Of a DNA stretch of 64,000 bases, positions 45,700-57,489 are shown piece by piece. The stretch is from Dryococelus australis. Taxonomy: Eukaryota > Arthropoda > Insecta > Phasmatodea > Phasmatidae. Under the pieces are notes generated by a model that was not told the DNA's origin, ran no database searches, and saw nothing but the letters and a program-made list of their open reading frames with translations. The position numbers and the translations under genes are program-made. Each line of letters starts with the position of its first letter. The stretch's first letter is position 1. The DNA lies in NCBI GenBank assembly GCA_029891345.1, contig CM056994.1:141382457-141446456 (forward strand), in the 5' to 3' direction.

Positions 45700-46090
45700 T
45701 TCCGAAGATTTGATATTGGATATGTAAGTTATAAACATGACTTGTGCTACTACTTTGCAAGAATGCACAGACATAAATAACCACAGTTCAAAGTGTTTGG
45801 CAAACTGATCAGTTTCGTAATGGTACACTAGTTTTATATCTTTCTTTCATTTATGTAGTTCCAATGATGGTTGCCAATTACCGAAACTGTCATTAAACTC
45901 GGCTTTATTTTCAACTTTATTGTGGGCGACCCAATGAGTTACATGCCCAGGGCTATTGTCTAAATTCATAATTGTTTATTCGTTAGTATTTGGTTTGCGG
46001 GGCAAAACATCTCGCTTATATAGTCCTCAGAAATACGAAAAAGGCAGTTTGTGTGCAAACTATTCTAAATCAGTGTTTGTAAGTGGTTGA
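45700..46090 (-). pseudogene. PRO: Outer Polinton adenovirus-type cysteine protease (PRO)
   Basis: Minus-strand blocks: LTNTDLE near 46075, LYKRDVLPRKPNTNE near 46020, NLDNSPGHVTHWVAHNKVEN near 45930-45985, NDSFGNWQPSLELHK near 45880 and, in another frame, NCGYLCLCILAK near 45760. The catalytic His (THWVA) and the Cys of NCG are retained, unlike the inner copy where His is lost. Stops and a frameshift between the halves inactivate it. Confidence 0.8.
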
Positions 46091-46199
46091 CTGGGTAATA
46101 ACTTAACGATTTCTTACTTTTACTTTTTCCACTGCCTTTGTGGTATGGTCGTAGGTTCAGGCCTTCTCCATTTTTTGAACCCCTGGTCATAGCCTCCAT

Positions 46200-46725
46200 C
46201 ATGCCGTTGTGACGAATAGCTTCTTTTTACTGACGATTTTGATTTCTGACATTGTTCACTGCCCTGGCAACACTGCTTGCTCCGCCAATCAGGCCACTGA
46301 GAGCTCTGAATGCTGGCAGGATTAAAGGTAGGAATATGGTGACCTTTTTTGATGTTCTCTCGGAGTCTTTCTTTTGCTTGTAGATTTGCTGCACTTTGTT
46401 ATTTTCTTCTGTGCCATTCGTAGGGTAGTTGGATATTATTTGCTGCACTTCGTTCGCAGACCCATACCTCTCTTGTCTGTGGTTTTCATGACATTGGAGA
46501 TAACTTAAGCAGCAAATTGTTCCCAAACTTAGTCTGGGGTGATTTTACGATTTTCTTTGCCCTGTTGGCTAGAACTTCGTTAGCAGCATGTCTGTTTTCC
46601 AATTTATTTATTTTGCCATAGGCTATGTTGTACTCGTTGCAGACTTCATCCAAGGCGTTAATGCCATGGTCGCATCTGGCCAAGCATTTCTTCAGGTAGG
46701 TTCCTTGCTCCACAGTAATTGTAGC
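46200..46725 (-). pseudogene. Outer Polinton PLA2-like minor capsid protein (PX-like)
   Basis: It starts near MEQGTYLKKCLARCDHGINA (46713). It continues through LDEVCNEYNIAYGKINKLEN, RHAANEVLANRAKKIVKS and, after a frameshift near 46490, a basic stretch and a hydrophobic C-terminus VTIFLPLILPAFRALSGLIG with ASSVARAVNNVRNQNRQ. This order (PLA2-like domain, basic linker, hydrophobic tail) matches the inner copy. The PLA2 His-Asp dyad reads Tyr-Asn and the glycine-loop GPGT reads EQGT, so no lipase activity is expected. It is divergent from the ATPase, as in the inner element. Confidence 0.75.
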
Positions 46726-47280
46726 CTGGTATGTGTAGTTAAAATAATAAGTGGTTTATAAGCGAATTCACGAGTCCGTGTCCGGTCATATCTCTACAAG
46801 GAACATCATACTGTGGCGAGAATGATATGTCGCCTTTACTTTTAACATTTCAGAATTGTTACTTTGACGATTTCTTTAACATGGTAGAATACAATTCGTA
46901 AAGTAAACTAAAACCTGTAAAGGTCTGTACTTGCCTACATTTGAGTCAGTTGCATAGCTGCCATGCAAGAGTAAGCATTTCTTGTGAAAAGGCCCACTAC
47001 ATAATATAAATAAGCATACTTATATATACTTTCCATCAGTTGCTTACACACTGCAAAAGAGTGAACATCTCCTGTGACAAGATGCAGTTAGTAAACTCGA
47101 ATGAAGTATCGATTCCACAGTACAGATACTGTGGTATAGATTTTACAGCTTATGATATACACAGGAATGAATCTACAACCTGCGATATAAAACTTCAATT
47201 TTGGAATTTCAGTGTAAACACTGCCATCATTAGTTTACTTGGAGTGATAGTTTCAAGACACATTCTTAAATTTACAGCAT

Positions 47281-48133
47281 TGGTTCCATGCAACTACAAC
47301 AGCATCCACATCCACATCCGTAACTGCAACCACATACACATCAACATCCACAACCACAACAACATTCACATCCACAACCACATCCACATCAACAACCTCT
47401 GCATGTCCTGCACTCAGTGTATGATATACAACCAAAAGAAGAAAATTATATTCTGTTCATCCAGAAGGATATTCGGCTTCCTGTAAGAGTTAGGCACGGT
47501 GAGACCAATATAGTTTGCTAGTAGCGACATGGCCCCCTACTGCTAATTACTGTGTACTGTATTATTGCAGGACCATCGAATTGTGTGGAAATGTGTGCTG
47601 CTAAGCTTAATTGAAGAGCCAAATGGCATAAATTTTGACAATGATACTTGTATTCTAAATTGTGAGATCAGTCGAAATATGGTCGCCTGGCATATATTCT
47701 AAGAGATATAGATAATATAGGATTTTTTCATTTAATAATGAAAAGGACGTACCATAAGGCGAAGCTTTACCGGATGCTGTATTTATTTTTGATGATGTAG
47801 CAACTGAAATGCAAATAATCATACAACAATATTTTGTATGGGAACACATTTGACAGTAGATTCATTTTAAATTTTCAACCATATTCTTATAAGCCCAAAC
47901 AGTTACATTGTGTCAATGAAAATAAGTTGGTTTTGTTTCGCTTGGCTAACTTAAATTTAATGCATGTTTATTCCGATCATGTAAACACTCATATGACTTT
48001 TGGAAGATTTAATGATTTGTGTGCAAGCTGCTCGGAAGAACCACATGGGTTCCTTGTTATATTTAAAGACTTTCCCCTACTTAAGGGTATGTTCTGGCAA
48101 GGGTTTGATCAGTTTATCATTGTATGTCTGTAA
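47281..48133 (+). pseudogene. ATP: Outer Polinton packaging ATPase (FtsK/HerA, A32-like)
   Basis: A His/Gln-rich leader (in one frame HPQPQQHSHPQPHPHQQPLH, about 47300-47400) is followed by RLPVRVRHGE. A Walker A region AGPSNC follows at about 47566, where the GKT reads VEM; then FSFNNEKDVP, LPDAVFIFDDVATEMQ (Walker B, near 47760-47800), and the C-terminal block NLMHVYSDHVNTHMTFGRF with EPHGFLVIFKDFP at 47950-48080. Loss of the Walker A Lys and several frameshifts make it inactive. The upstream plus frame from 47040 may hold its original start. Confidence 0.85.
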
Positions 48134-48831
48134 GACATGTCGTCCATTATATATAAATTCCATCATGGAGGCGAAATAAAAATCCTATCAAACATGTCTC
48201 GCGCACATGCCAGATGGGTGTGTAGTATTGGTGGGAAATGGCTTAAAAATGTAAGTGATCAAAATATGCAGTAGATGCAGCTAATGTCATATGCAAATTC
48301 TTAGACATTGACCATTTTAAATCTGCTGCAGAAGTCATTAGATAACGTTTAACAGCAAGTGAAAAACCCAAGTAAAGATATTATGACTGTATTGAACAAT
48401 TCTAATGCTTAAATCAAATATGTAATTATATTTATTATAAACACCAGATAAGTGGCGATAAGTGTGAGGCATTGATAAAGGACATTGTAGGTGATGAGGC
48501 ATTTTGGTAACATGTTAAAAATATGCTGTCCAAATTCGAGAATTCAGCCAAGTATTTCCTGTCTGCAGAAAAAACACAACTACATTGAACATGCCACTGC
48601 CTTAGTCATGCCCGCAACATGACTACCTGTTGTACCAAACTCTATGCCTCTGACATCTAGATATTATGTATTAGCATATTGCACATTGTGTTTATAACGA
48701 GTACAATGTCATACAATGCAGAGTAATTACATTGTGTGATTCAAAATGTACATCTAAAGCAATTATTAACGAAATATGGAAAATGAAGAATTGTTTAATC
48801 ATACCATACCTTACTTGGATAATTTGAGACT
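48134..48831. other. Degraded interval between ATPase and accessory gene
   Basis: Only short frames with many stops. In the inner element this interval holds a coiled-coil ORF; I cannot align it here with confidence. Confidence 0.4.
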
Positions 48832-49403
48832 ATGGCATTGTCTGCAAAAGTAAAGTCAAAAGAAAAGTCGGAACCCAAGGATGTAGCAGGTAATCATGTG
48901 GAAGAAGATGAGGATGACTTGCCTTTGTCTGCTTGAGCACATAAAATGGCATCGACGAGCAGAGTACTGCGGTCAACAAATATTTTCGATCCTACTCACT
49001 TAAGTATAAAGATACGACATATGGCATGTATCGATGCAATCAGATACAGTTTTTGGGAAATAGGAAAATAATATTTCTTCCCGCTAATACTATACAAATT
49101 GGCAATGTAATCATTCAAACTGCACCTGACCTTTACAAGTTGTTGTTTAAACCAGAAACTAGTAAATATCGTTGCAAAGCTTTAGATATGTTTAAACGAC
49201 TTCTAACACTTAAGAGTGAGTATTTAATAAATAATGAGTCAGCCAGTAATACATATAAAGTTACAGATCGTCCGAAATATGGTATTGTGTCTCGGTTTTT
49301 CCTAGACATAGGAGATGTGACTGGTAGAATTCTGGAGCTGAAGATTAAATCTGAAAATGGTGGATGTGTGGATTACATGTACTGGAATAACCTGAGGGAA
49401 TGA
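48832..49403 (+). pseudogene. Outer Polinton conserved accessory protein (no known function)
   Basis: A short Lys/Glu-rich start (MALSAKVKSKEKSEPKD at 48832) reaches a stop at 48934. Further on, after a frameshift near 49015, TTYGMYRCNQIQFLG, IQIGNVIIQTAPDLYKLLFK and LDMFKRLLTLKSEYLIN are open to a TGA at 49401. TTYGMYR and DLYKLLFK correspond to TTYGVYR and GLYEQLFC of the inner copy at 31713-32287. The C-terminal part differs from the inner one. It lies between ATPase and integrase in both elements. Confidence 0.65.
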
Positions 49404-49517
49404 GTACATAATTTGCATCTACTAATTCCTTTACAGAAGACTGGAAACAATCATCACATAAACGAAATAATTTATATTTTGAAGAGTGGCATAAGGACAA
49501 CTACATACAATAAATAA

Positions 49518-50437
49518 TGTCTCATGCGGAAATGGTATATGAACTCCACAGGCCTGCCCATCATATACTTCACAGGCGTAAATTGCTGGTGATCGGAAAA
49601 AGAGATCTATATCAAGCTGACTCGGTGAAAATGATTCAATTTTCATGAGGGAATGAAGGATATATAAGCTGACAGACATCGACAGTTTTACATAGTATGA
49701 ATGGGCAGTTCCAGTCAAGACAAAAACTGGGAAATATGAGACTAATATGATGCAAATTTATTTATGCGATTAAGATCCACCTAAGAATTCGCAAACAAAT
49801 GTTAGCAAGTAATTTAACAATACTTCATTATTTCGAGTGTTAATGATCAAACATAACATCAACCAGTACGCGAACAGGGGGTGTTTTAAGGCTGGGATAG
49901 TCGAGTATTTCAATAGAATACTGAAGGATAAAATTATAGTGAGAATTTACAGTTCACAGAAGTTTCAAGTGGATATAAATTTTGCCTTGGCTCATAAATG
50001 TATACGTATATGCAGTACATCATACCACTGGAATGAAACCTGTTGATGGTAAAGACAATTCACTGCTTCATTCAATTTTCAAAAATGAGAACAAATTGGA
50101 CATATGCAGGCTAAAGGTGAAGGTTGGAGACTATGTTAGGTTATCTAGGTTAAATAGCATGTTTGCAAAAAGTTACACAGCAAATAGGAGCACGGAAATT
50201 TTCAATGTGGTATGTATACAGTATTATAAACAAAGAACATATTATTTAGAAGATGCGAGGGGTCAGCCTATCAGAGGTGAATTTTGCAGCAAAGAGATAT
50301 TTAAGACAAAGTATCCCCATAAAAACTTTATTGAGAATATTTAACATGACAAAGGAAATAAAGTTTTGGTATGTTGGCTTTGCTATTATTCTAGCTATGA
50401 CACATGGCTGTTGAAGTAGGACATTACAGACAAGTAA
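49518..50437 (+). pseudogene. INT: Outer Polinton integrase with chromodomain, inactivated
   Basis: From MSHAEMVYELHRPAHH at 49518 the plus strand shows, over shifting frames, the first catalytic Asp in LYQADSVKM near 49610, YEWAVPVKTKTGKYE near 49700, and a second Asp site reading QTNVSK (Asp to Asn) near 49795. The Glu follows in GIVEYFNRILKDKI near 49895-49935. A well-preserved C-terminal part follows (VKVGDYVRLSRLNSMF, TEIFNVVCIQYYKQRTYYLE, GQPIRGEFCSKEIFKTKYP) up to TAA at 50342. Beyond that stop a chromodomain-like block (KGNKVLVCWLCYYSSYDTWL) runs to 50437. Its catalytic Asp change and stops make it dead. Confidence 0.85.
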
Positions 50438-50542
50438 TCTCTTCCTACTCCAGCATAACTGTTATCATGTACAATTATGGAATGACTACTGACATTACTC
50501 ATGCTGGTTGCTTGGTAAAATGCTGATGGAAAATATGCTTGG

Positions 50543-50560
50543 GTATATAAATACCGATGC
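50543..50560 (+). promoter_or_regulatory. TATA-like element
   Basis: GGGTATATAAATACC lies about 85 bases before the Met frame at 50632, a plausible TATA box for it. Sequence evidence only. Confidence 0.3.
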
Positions 50561-50631
50561 AGTTGTCAGCTGGTGACATTTTGCTTGAGATGTCAGATGA
50601 GTGAGGACATGGCTCACTCAGTGATGAGGAA

Positions 50632-50892
50632 ATGGCCTGCTCGATAAGGGAAATTCCTTCCTCTCTGGAAACTGAAACATGTCCGGAATTGCTGCTTACA
50701 ATCAGCTCAAAAAGTTCATCGCCCTGCAATGGAGTATGGAGTCCTCAACTTTGGAGCGATAATGTGGTGGGATTGCCACTTATACCATCAAAAGACTATG
50801 GTGAACAAAGTAATGCAGAAATCTGCGAGCGCCTACATGAATATTACATTTATACATATATAGAAGAAATGTTTTCCTCTTTAATATTTTAA
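50632..50892 (+). CDS. Hypothetical acidic protein next to outer right terminal repeat
   Basis: An 86-codon frame (MACSIREIPSSLETETCPEL to YIEEMFSSLIF). It is Ser/Glu-rich with a C-terminal helix-like segment. In-frame upstream sequence from about 50600 is also acidic. It lies between integrase and terminal repeat, where Polintons may carry small lineage-specific ORFs. No family recognised; it may be spurious. Confidence 0.3.
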   Translation: MACSIREIPSSLETETCPELLLTISSKSSSPCNGVWSPQLWSDNVVGLPLIPSKDYGEQSNAEICERLHEYYIYTYIEEMFSSLIF

Positions 50893-50909
50893 AACCCATT
50901 ATAACATTT

Positions 50910-52014
50910 TATAAAATGGTATCAGATGCTACAGTCCTTAACAAGATATACACAGACACACAAACTATATGATTAAGTTCCTAGATAGCATGGAACAAGT
51001 GTGGTGAAAAATATATGTTCTGCATGTGTGATTAAGTGTTACATTAAGTCATGTAATCCAAAATGGTAGCTAGGGGATAATCAGCAGGCTACTAAATCGA
51101 AATGGAATGAGAGAGCATTACGCCAAGATGTTAGGGTTGAGCAAATGCGACTGATGTAAAAAGGATTGAAAAAGCATGAATGTGATACCTGGGAAATGCT
51201 ATAAATCAATAGACATTTATGTCATAGGAGTGGAGCAGGTGCCAGAATGAGTAATTGAGAAGAAGGTAAAATGACAGAGCATGAGGTGAAATTAATATAA
51301 CTAACAAATGAAATGAATGATGGGAGCCATGGAACGACGGGGTAGGAGAAAATGAAATACATATAGCGGGAATAGAATAGCAAAGCATGAGAAAGTAGGA
51401 TTGGTATGACAGTGTATGAGAAAATGAAATAAAAATAGGTGGGTATGGAGTTACAGAGTGGGATAAATTAAACATAAGATGGGATTGGAATGATAAAGCA
51501 CGAAATAAATGTGACTAAGGAAAATTAAATTCCAGATGGAAGACTCAAGGAAGGACGATAGAGCATTAAATAAAGGTGAATCATCAGGAAACAAGATGGT
51601 GATGGAAAAAAGGTGACGGCAGAAAATGATGATAGTAATTATGTAATCTAAGTTGTCAGCAATGTTGTTATGCAAAATGGTGACAGTGACATAATCCAAG
51701 ATGACATAATACAAAGTAGCAACGATTACGTAATCCAAGATGACATAATCCAAGGTGGCAACGATTAAGTAATCCAAGATGGTGGCATAATCCAAATGGT
51801 GGTGATCATGTCATCCATGATGTTGATATACTAAAAATGGCAGCGATGATGTAATACAAAAGGGTGACATAATCAACAATGTCGACAATGACAATAGAGG
51901 ATGGCAACCCCAAGGTCAGGTCATCTAGGATGGTGACATAATCCATGATGGTGGCGGGGTGCCTCCGACTCCGGCTCCTGGATCCTGGTGTCATATCGGC
52001 TAAACCTATCTAAT
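50910..52014 (-). repeat. Outer Polinton right terminal inverted repeat
   Basis: Reverse complement of 17873-18872. Read on minus it begins ATTAGATAGGTTTAGCC, then GACACCAGGATCC, CGCCACCATCATGGATTATG, repeated CACCATCTTGGATTA-type words, and, inward, TGCAGAACATATATTTTTCA and TTAAGGACTGTAGCATCTGA. Minus frames at 51206-51475 and 51451-51795 are low-complexity by-products of this repeat. Confidence 0.88.
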
Positions 52015-55000
52015 GACCGCAATTATCACAAAAATTGCTGGCGCGAGTGGACAATACTGACTGCAGGGCGCCTCGATATCTCGAATGGCCATTGTGTGGT
52101 CACTAATTCAAAAGTAATTACAATTTTAAAAAATATTTTTTTCCTCTTTTACATTATACTAAATACATTAATTAATTGTTGAATTTTTTCACTTAGAAAA
52201 ATATTAAAATTTATTTAATCTAAAAGCTTTTTGATTAAATTTAATTAGCTTTATATAGAGTTCATAAACTGCCATGTAACATGGTTGAAAGTAATCCACT
52301 GAAAATGATTTGCGATTAAAAACGCCATTACAAATAACGAGTTTAAGCAAATAAATTCAATGTAAAATATTATTTAACAACACATTTAGAAGTTTCAACA
52401 AACGGTTGCAAACGTTTTAATAACATTTTATATAAGTAACAAAGAAATACAGACGCATTAAATCAAGGGAAATTATGGAACATTGCCATTACAATTTGTT
52501 GGAAAAATTAAATTTAAATGTTAAAAAAGTAAGTGTTTCAAAAACAAAACACATAATACTACCTTCTGAAACGAAACCACACATAGGAATGATTTTTAAA
52601 AGATTAAGCCCTCACAAAATGTCTACAATAAATTATTTATCCAATTATTTTACATTAACAAACTAATCAACAAATCATTTCAAAACACACAAATAATCAA
52701 ATTGTTTCAGCAGGACGGGGAAGCAAGGCAACTATTAAAGTTTGCTGAGGAACAGAAAAAGACGAGAGAGGACATTCAGGACAAGACGTGTTTGGCCTGG
52801 AATAAGCCTTTAGTAAAAACTGTAAGCCCAGACCAAGACAAAGGACAAATTAAAATTTATCTGGTTTCCATATTAAGGGATATTAGAGTCTTATAAAAAT
52901 TATCACAGATATATAGAAATGGCATGCCGAAAATTAGGTCTCTATCCATAGCTCATCATATGAGTGTCAAAGAAAGGAAAATCAGTTGAATAGGGGTTGA
53001 TGCCATGCATTTTACAACTAACGAAAGTATTTTAATTCACAGATGAAAAAATTTTTCAGTCAGATATAACCACAAAGGTTTAATTAATGTAAAGCAGAAG
53101 GTATCTGTTCAATTTGGTGAACAGGAAAGGAAGAGGTAAAATTCTGCAACGCTCAAAATGGCTATCATTATTAGCTATAGGTACATTAAAGTCAACATTG
53201 AGACATAAATGATAAATAAGAGCTTGCGCTGCACTAGACACACTAAACATACATAGATAGTTCAGGTGTAACAGGGACAATCATGTACTACGGTGAAGTA
53301 ATTAAATGCTGAATTTTACACAGTAGAGTAACAAATGATGCAGAGCTCATCAATGGTGAATTAAATATTCATAGAACATTCGTTACATTATTCCATGGTT
53401 CGTACAAAAACCGTCGAGTCATGAATATGAAAGTTCATCACTAGTAAAATAGTAATGAGATAAATTTTAAAGCTCATGTGTCTATTTTGGTTTATCATTT
53501 CTTTTATTGGTTGATTTATTACCCGATAAAAAAATTGCTACGTTCCAATAAATAAAATTACTAGTTTTTAATATTATTTTGTAATATTCAAAACACTATC
53601 TTCAAAAATTCTGAGAGAAATATAATTTGATATATTGTACACTCAAATTATAATTTAGATTCCACTATTTTTTAAGTGTGATGTCATCGCTATCTATGGT
53701 GTAACCACCGTTATAAGGAAGCCTCATCACAGATCACTGATGTCATTACTTGACGGCCGATGTATTAGTATTGAGATGTTCGCTAAGAAAACCACAGCTA
53801 GAATGGCAATGATATTCAGATATATTCTGATAACAATGTTCTGGTTCAACGCAGACAGTGCGATAAGTTCAAAAATGTATTTCTAGAGATGTGATAGTTT
53901 TTCACAGATAAAATATTTCCTATACATTTCCGTGCTTCATGGTTTAGTTAACAGAACATAGAAACCACACTCTATAAGAACTTAAAAAAGCATTAAGAGC
54001 TTAAATATTACAAATTATTAACTGTGATACTGTATACGCTAGTTTCTCACGAAACTGTTTACCGACAAAGTTTACAATCTGTATGTACCTGCTTGCAAAC
54101 ACGTTGCATAACACAAAGGCTAACTGATCCAGGGTATTGCTGCATGCAGCACTCGACCCCGCCTGTCGGTCCAATGGGTTGCCACTGTCCCATACAGAGG
54201 CGTCACGGCAGTGGCAAATGAGCATGGTATTCAAAGTTGCCTATGTACAGGCGCTGGCCGTATGTCACGCCACCATTGTTCGCCTTCGTGTCTTGCAACT
54301 TGTTGTGAACACCGGTACATACGGCTGCGGACACCCGACGATGTTTGCCGAAATTCAACTTCAATTTCAACATACTAAATGGTGTTTCGAATATTTTGTG
54401 TCAAAAGTTTTTTGTTCCCGTTCGCCCACAGATGCTGTGGTTTGAATTTCGACAGGTTCCGAACATATTGAATTACGAACAGAAAACCAATTTGTAGTGC
54501 GTTCATATAATAGGTGCGTATTTTTAAAATAACATCCAAGGGTTTTTATATTATACCAGATATATTTATGCACACAGCTTGGTCACCGACATACTCACAC
54601 TATAAGGTTTATAGTCATAGAATTAGTAACCGTTAACTGGATATATTGATTTGTGGATTTTTAGAGCATGGCGAAAAAACATAACTGGAACTGTTGCAGG
54701 CAATGCCCTATTTAAAAGTTTTGATAAGTTATTAGTGAAATTGTATGATTCAACTAGATCTCGTGATAGTCATTTGTTTACGGTGATGGAGCTATCTGTT
54801 AAACAAAGTTGTAGACTTTATTGCATAACACGCACTAGCATGTAATTTTCACGATACCATTATCAATAATTAATAAACAAATATTATTATAAAAACAAGC
54901 TTCCATACAATATCACTTTCGTTACGTTTGTTCTAATTGCATCACGCCACAGCGCGTTATTGCCATTAAATTCATGCATACGGTTATTTATTACTTACAT

Positions 55001-57489
55001 ATTACTCAATTATATGTGCTCATAAGAAATATACGTATCCTATGTGTATATTATAAAGCCATCTCCGCAGTTTTCTTTGCCGTGCCAGGTTCCAAACCAA
55101 TTTGATGGCAATGTGGAGTTTTGTTAATTACTATCTTTATCAACTACCTAACTACTAAATATGTAATCATTTACGTATAACAAATTGAGTCATGTGACTA
55201 TTTGGTAAACTAATACTGCCAAATGGAACACGACCACAGTGTAATTTTAGGGACTCTAAGGACTCTCTATTTTACGTTAGCCATAACGATTTGGACGCAA
55301 AAATATTTTTGAAAACATTCAAGTTATGAAACCTGAATTGACTGTATATTTATTGAGCTTTACGTTAGGACTATTTTTTAATAGTTATAATTAGGTAAAT
55401 AGAAAATAAAATAATAATATACATATGTAATTAATTGCTCCTTCATTCATGTCACTTAGGCACATTAAGTTGTAGTCATAAATTTCCTGCGTGTGTCCTA
55501 GGGTTGAACACATTTTTATTTTACAGAGTTTTAAATTTTTAGGAAGATGGCTAACGAGAAAAAAAATTATGTTAGTATTGTTACATAAAAGAAAACTAAT
55601 AAAATAAATACTTTTTCTGAGGGCAGAACAATTTTAATTTGATACTTTAAATTTATTTACATTGTTCTTTATTATTTTGGAGAAAATATGTCATACGTTA
55701 AATAGAACAAAAGTGCACGGAGCTTAATAGTAGATACATAAAAACATTTTCTAACACATTTTAAAAGCTCATATATTATTATGTATATACACATAAGACC
55801 TATCTTAAAAAATAACCATACAAAGTATTTGGATCGCCACATAAGAAAAAATGTAATCACTTTTTAATGTTTACTTGTACAAAGCCATATTCCTTTTCCA
55901 AACTGTGAATACGGCCGCTTTGGTCCAGTATCGTAGTTTTTACATGTTGAATTATTGTACTTGAAGGGCTTATTCCATAATGTTAACAAAACAAACAACA
56001 CGAAATATATATATATATAAATCCAGCTACTGGTTATATTCCAACCACGAATACACAAACATCTGCCATCTGCAATAACCGCACTGATATTTTGTCCGGT
56101 TTACCCAAGAATTCCCTCCTTGTAGGAATTTAAGGGGTAAGCCATCAAACTATGACGTCAAAACCTATTTCAGCCTTCATGGTCTGTTTTTTTTTCTGTG
56201 GCTACATTCGTGGCACCAAATAGGTTTTAAAGAAATTTTTCACCAATATTGAATAATTATTTTCTTTATCTACAGCCAGGTTTGTGTAGCAACCTCATAT
56301 TCAAAATGTAAAGCTGTTTAATTGAGTTGTGATACCACAAACAGACTGTTGTATTAGAAAGTAAGATTTCCTGAGAAATTTTAAAATCACTACTTTGGTT
56401 TCGAACCAAAAAACTTGAAAGAATTTAAGTGAAATATTTTTCAATGTATTCAATTATTCATAAGCAATTTTATAATTTATCATTACAGTAAAGAATGCTA
56501 TAAATATCTGAATGCTATTTGATATAATCTACTATATATGATGAAATTCCAACGACCATGCCTATTAAGATTACCATGGATTAAAATTTATTTATTTTTA
56601 AACATTTATATATGTTTCATTCCGTTCAGTATAGATGCTCTACTGTTTGAATAAGAATCGTCCTTGATATTTACTGAGGTAAAGTGGAAGAGAGGACTCT
56701 GCCTCTTTTATTTCGTCACTTACAAAAACAACCCCTAAAATACCACACACACACACATATCTATGAATAAAATAGCGTTCACAATCGTGAACGAGATAGC
56801 ACTGAATATATTAAATATTTTTTATCCTTCGATCTCTGCGAGAGCGGTATTATAGGAGTGACTGTTATAACAACCAGGCACAGATCAAGAATCTTTGTGG
56901 AGAATGCTATGATAGTAGCTGTATCTCAATTGATGCCAGTATTTGACAAGCTGTGTAACAACAAGCAAACTATGGTTTCACACTAATTTAATAATCTGAT
57001 GTGAATAAAAATTTAGTGTCGCAGTTATTTATTTATTTTATTTCGGTTTTGTTTTAGTTATAGTGCACAATTTTTTTGATGGACATAGAATTATAAGTGC
57101 AGTATTTTAGTGAATGATTTTTCAGACAAAAGTCAAGCTTTTAAATTAGATAGCCTATAAAGTTTTCTTGTCAGTGCTGGTTTTCTATAAGCATTTTGCG
57201 TATAAATTATACATTTCCCAAGTTTTTTCACCGTTTGTCTGACTTCAGTAGTAGATATACATTACAAAACACATTTTAAAAATATATTTCAAAGATATTA
57301 TTTCGAAAGAAGCTAATCTAAATGTCTAAACACCCTCTTTTTTTTTTCTGATATGCTGTAGAGAAACCGCGATAAGGATTTTGTTGGAGAGGGGTTCCAT
57401 AGATTAAAAAATATTGAGAACCACTGACCTCTAAGTTAACTGTTAAAATAATTCTTATTAGCCTACTTTCTGAGGGAAAGAAATACTCA
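52015..57489. other. No recognisable feature
   Basis: AT-rich flanking DNA. Short frames at 52702-52896 (plus, Lys/Gln-rich), 54024-54445 (plus) and 55672-56058 (minus) show no motif. 54070-54330 is more GC-balanced, but I cannot assign it. Confidence 0.45.

Larger units (their letters stand above)
17873..52014. mobile_element. Outer Polinton/Maverick element, interrupted by two nested insertions
   Basis: Inverted ends begin AGTAGGTAAGTTTAGCC on the left and ATTAGATAGGTTTAGCC on the right, and continue as inverted repeats for about 1 kb. Polinton ends typically start with AG and duplicate 6 bp. The flanks AGCCAC and GACCGC match at only three of six positions, all differences being transitions, so the duplication is decayed or absent. 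The 34.1-kb span includes a 3.24-kb CCCAG element and a 13.6-kb Polinton. Subtracting them leaves about 17.3 kb, which suits the family. Genes between the repeats are polymerase B, gene X, major capsid, penton, protease, PLA2-like protein, ATPase, accessory protein and integrase. All show inactivating changes. Confidence 0.9.

Noticed and set aside
47040-47486. 148-codon plus frame as a separate gene
   Set aside because: Its second half is the low-complexity leader of the ATPase read in another frame; the first half matches nothing, so I treat it as a possible ATPase upstream part only.
51206-51795. Minus-strand frames of 89 and 114 codons
   Set aside because: They lie inside the outer right terminal repeat and reflect its repeated words.
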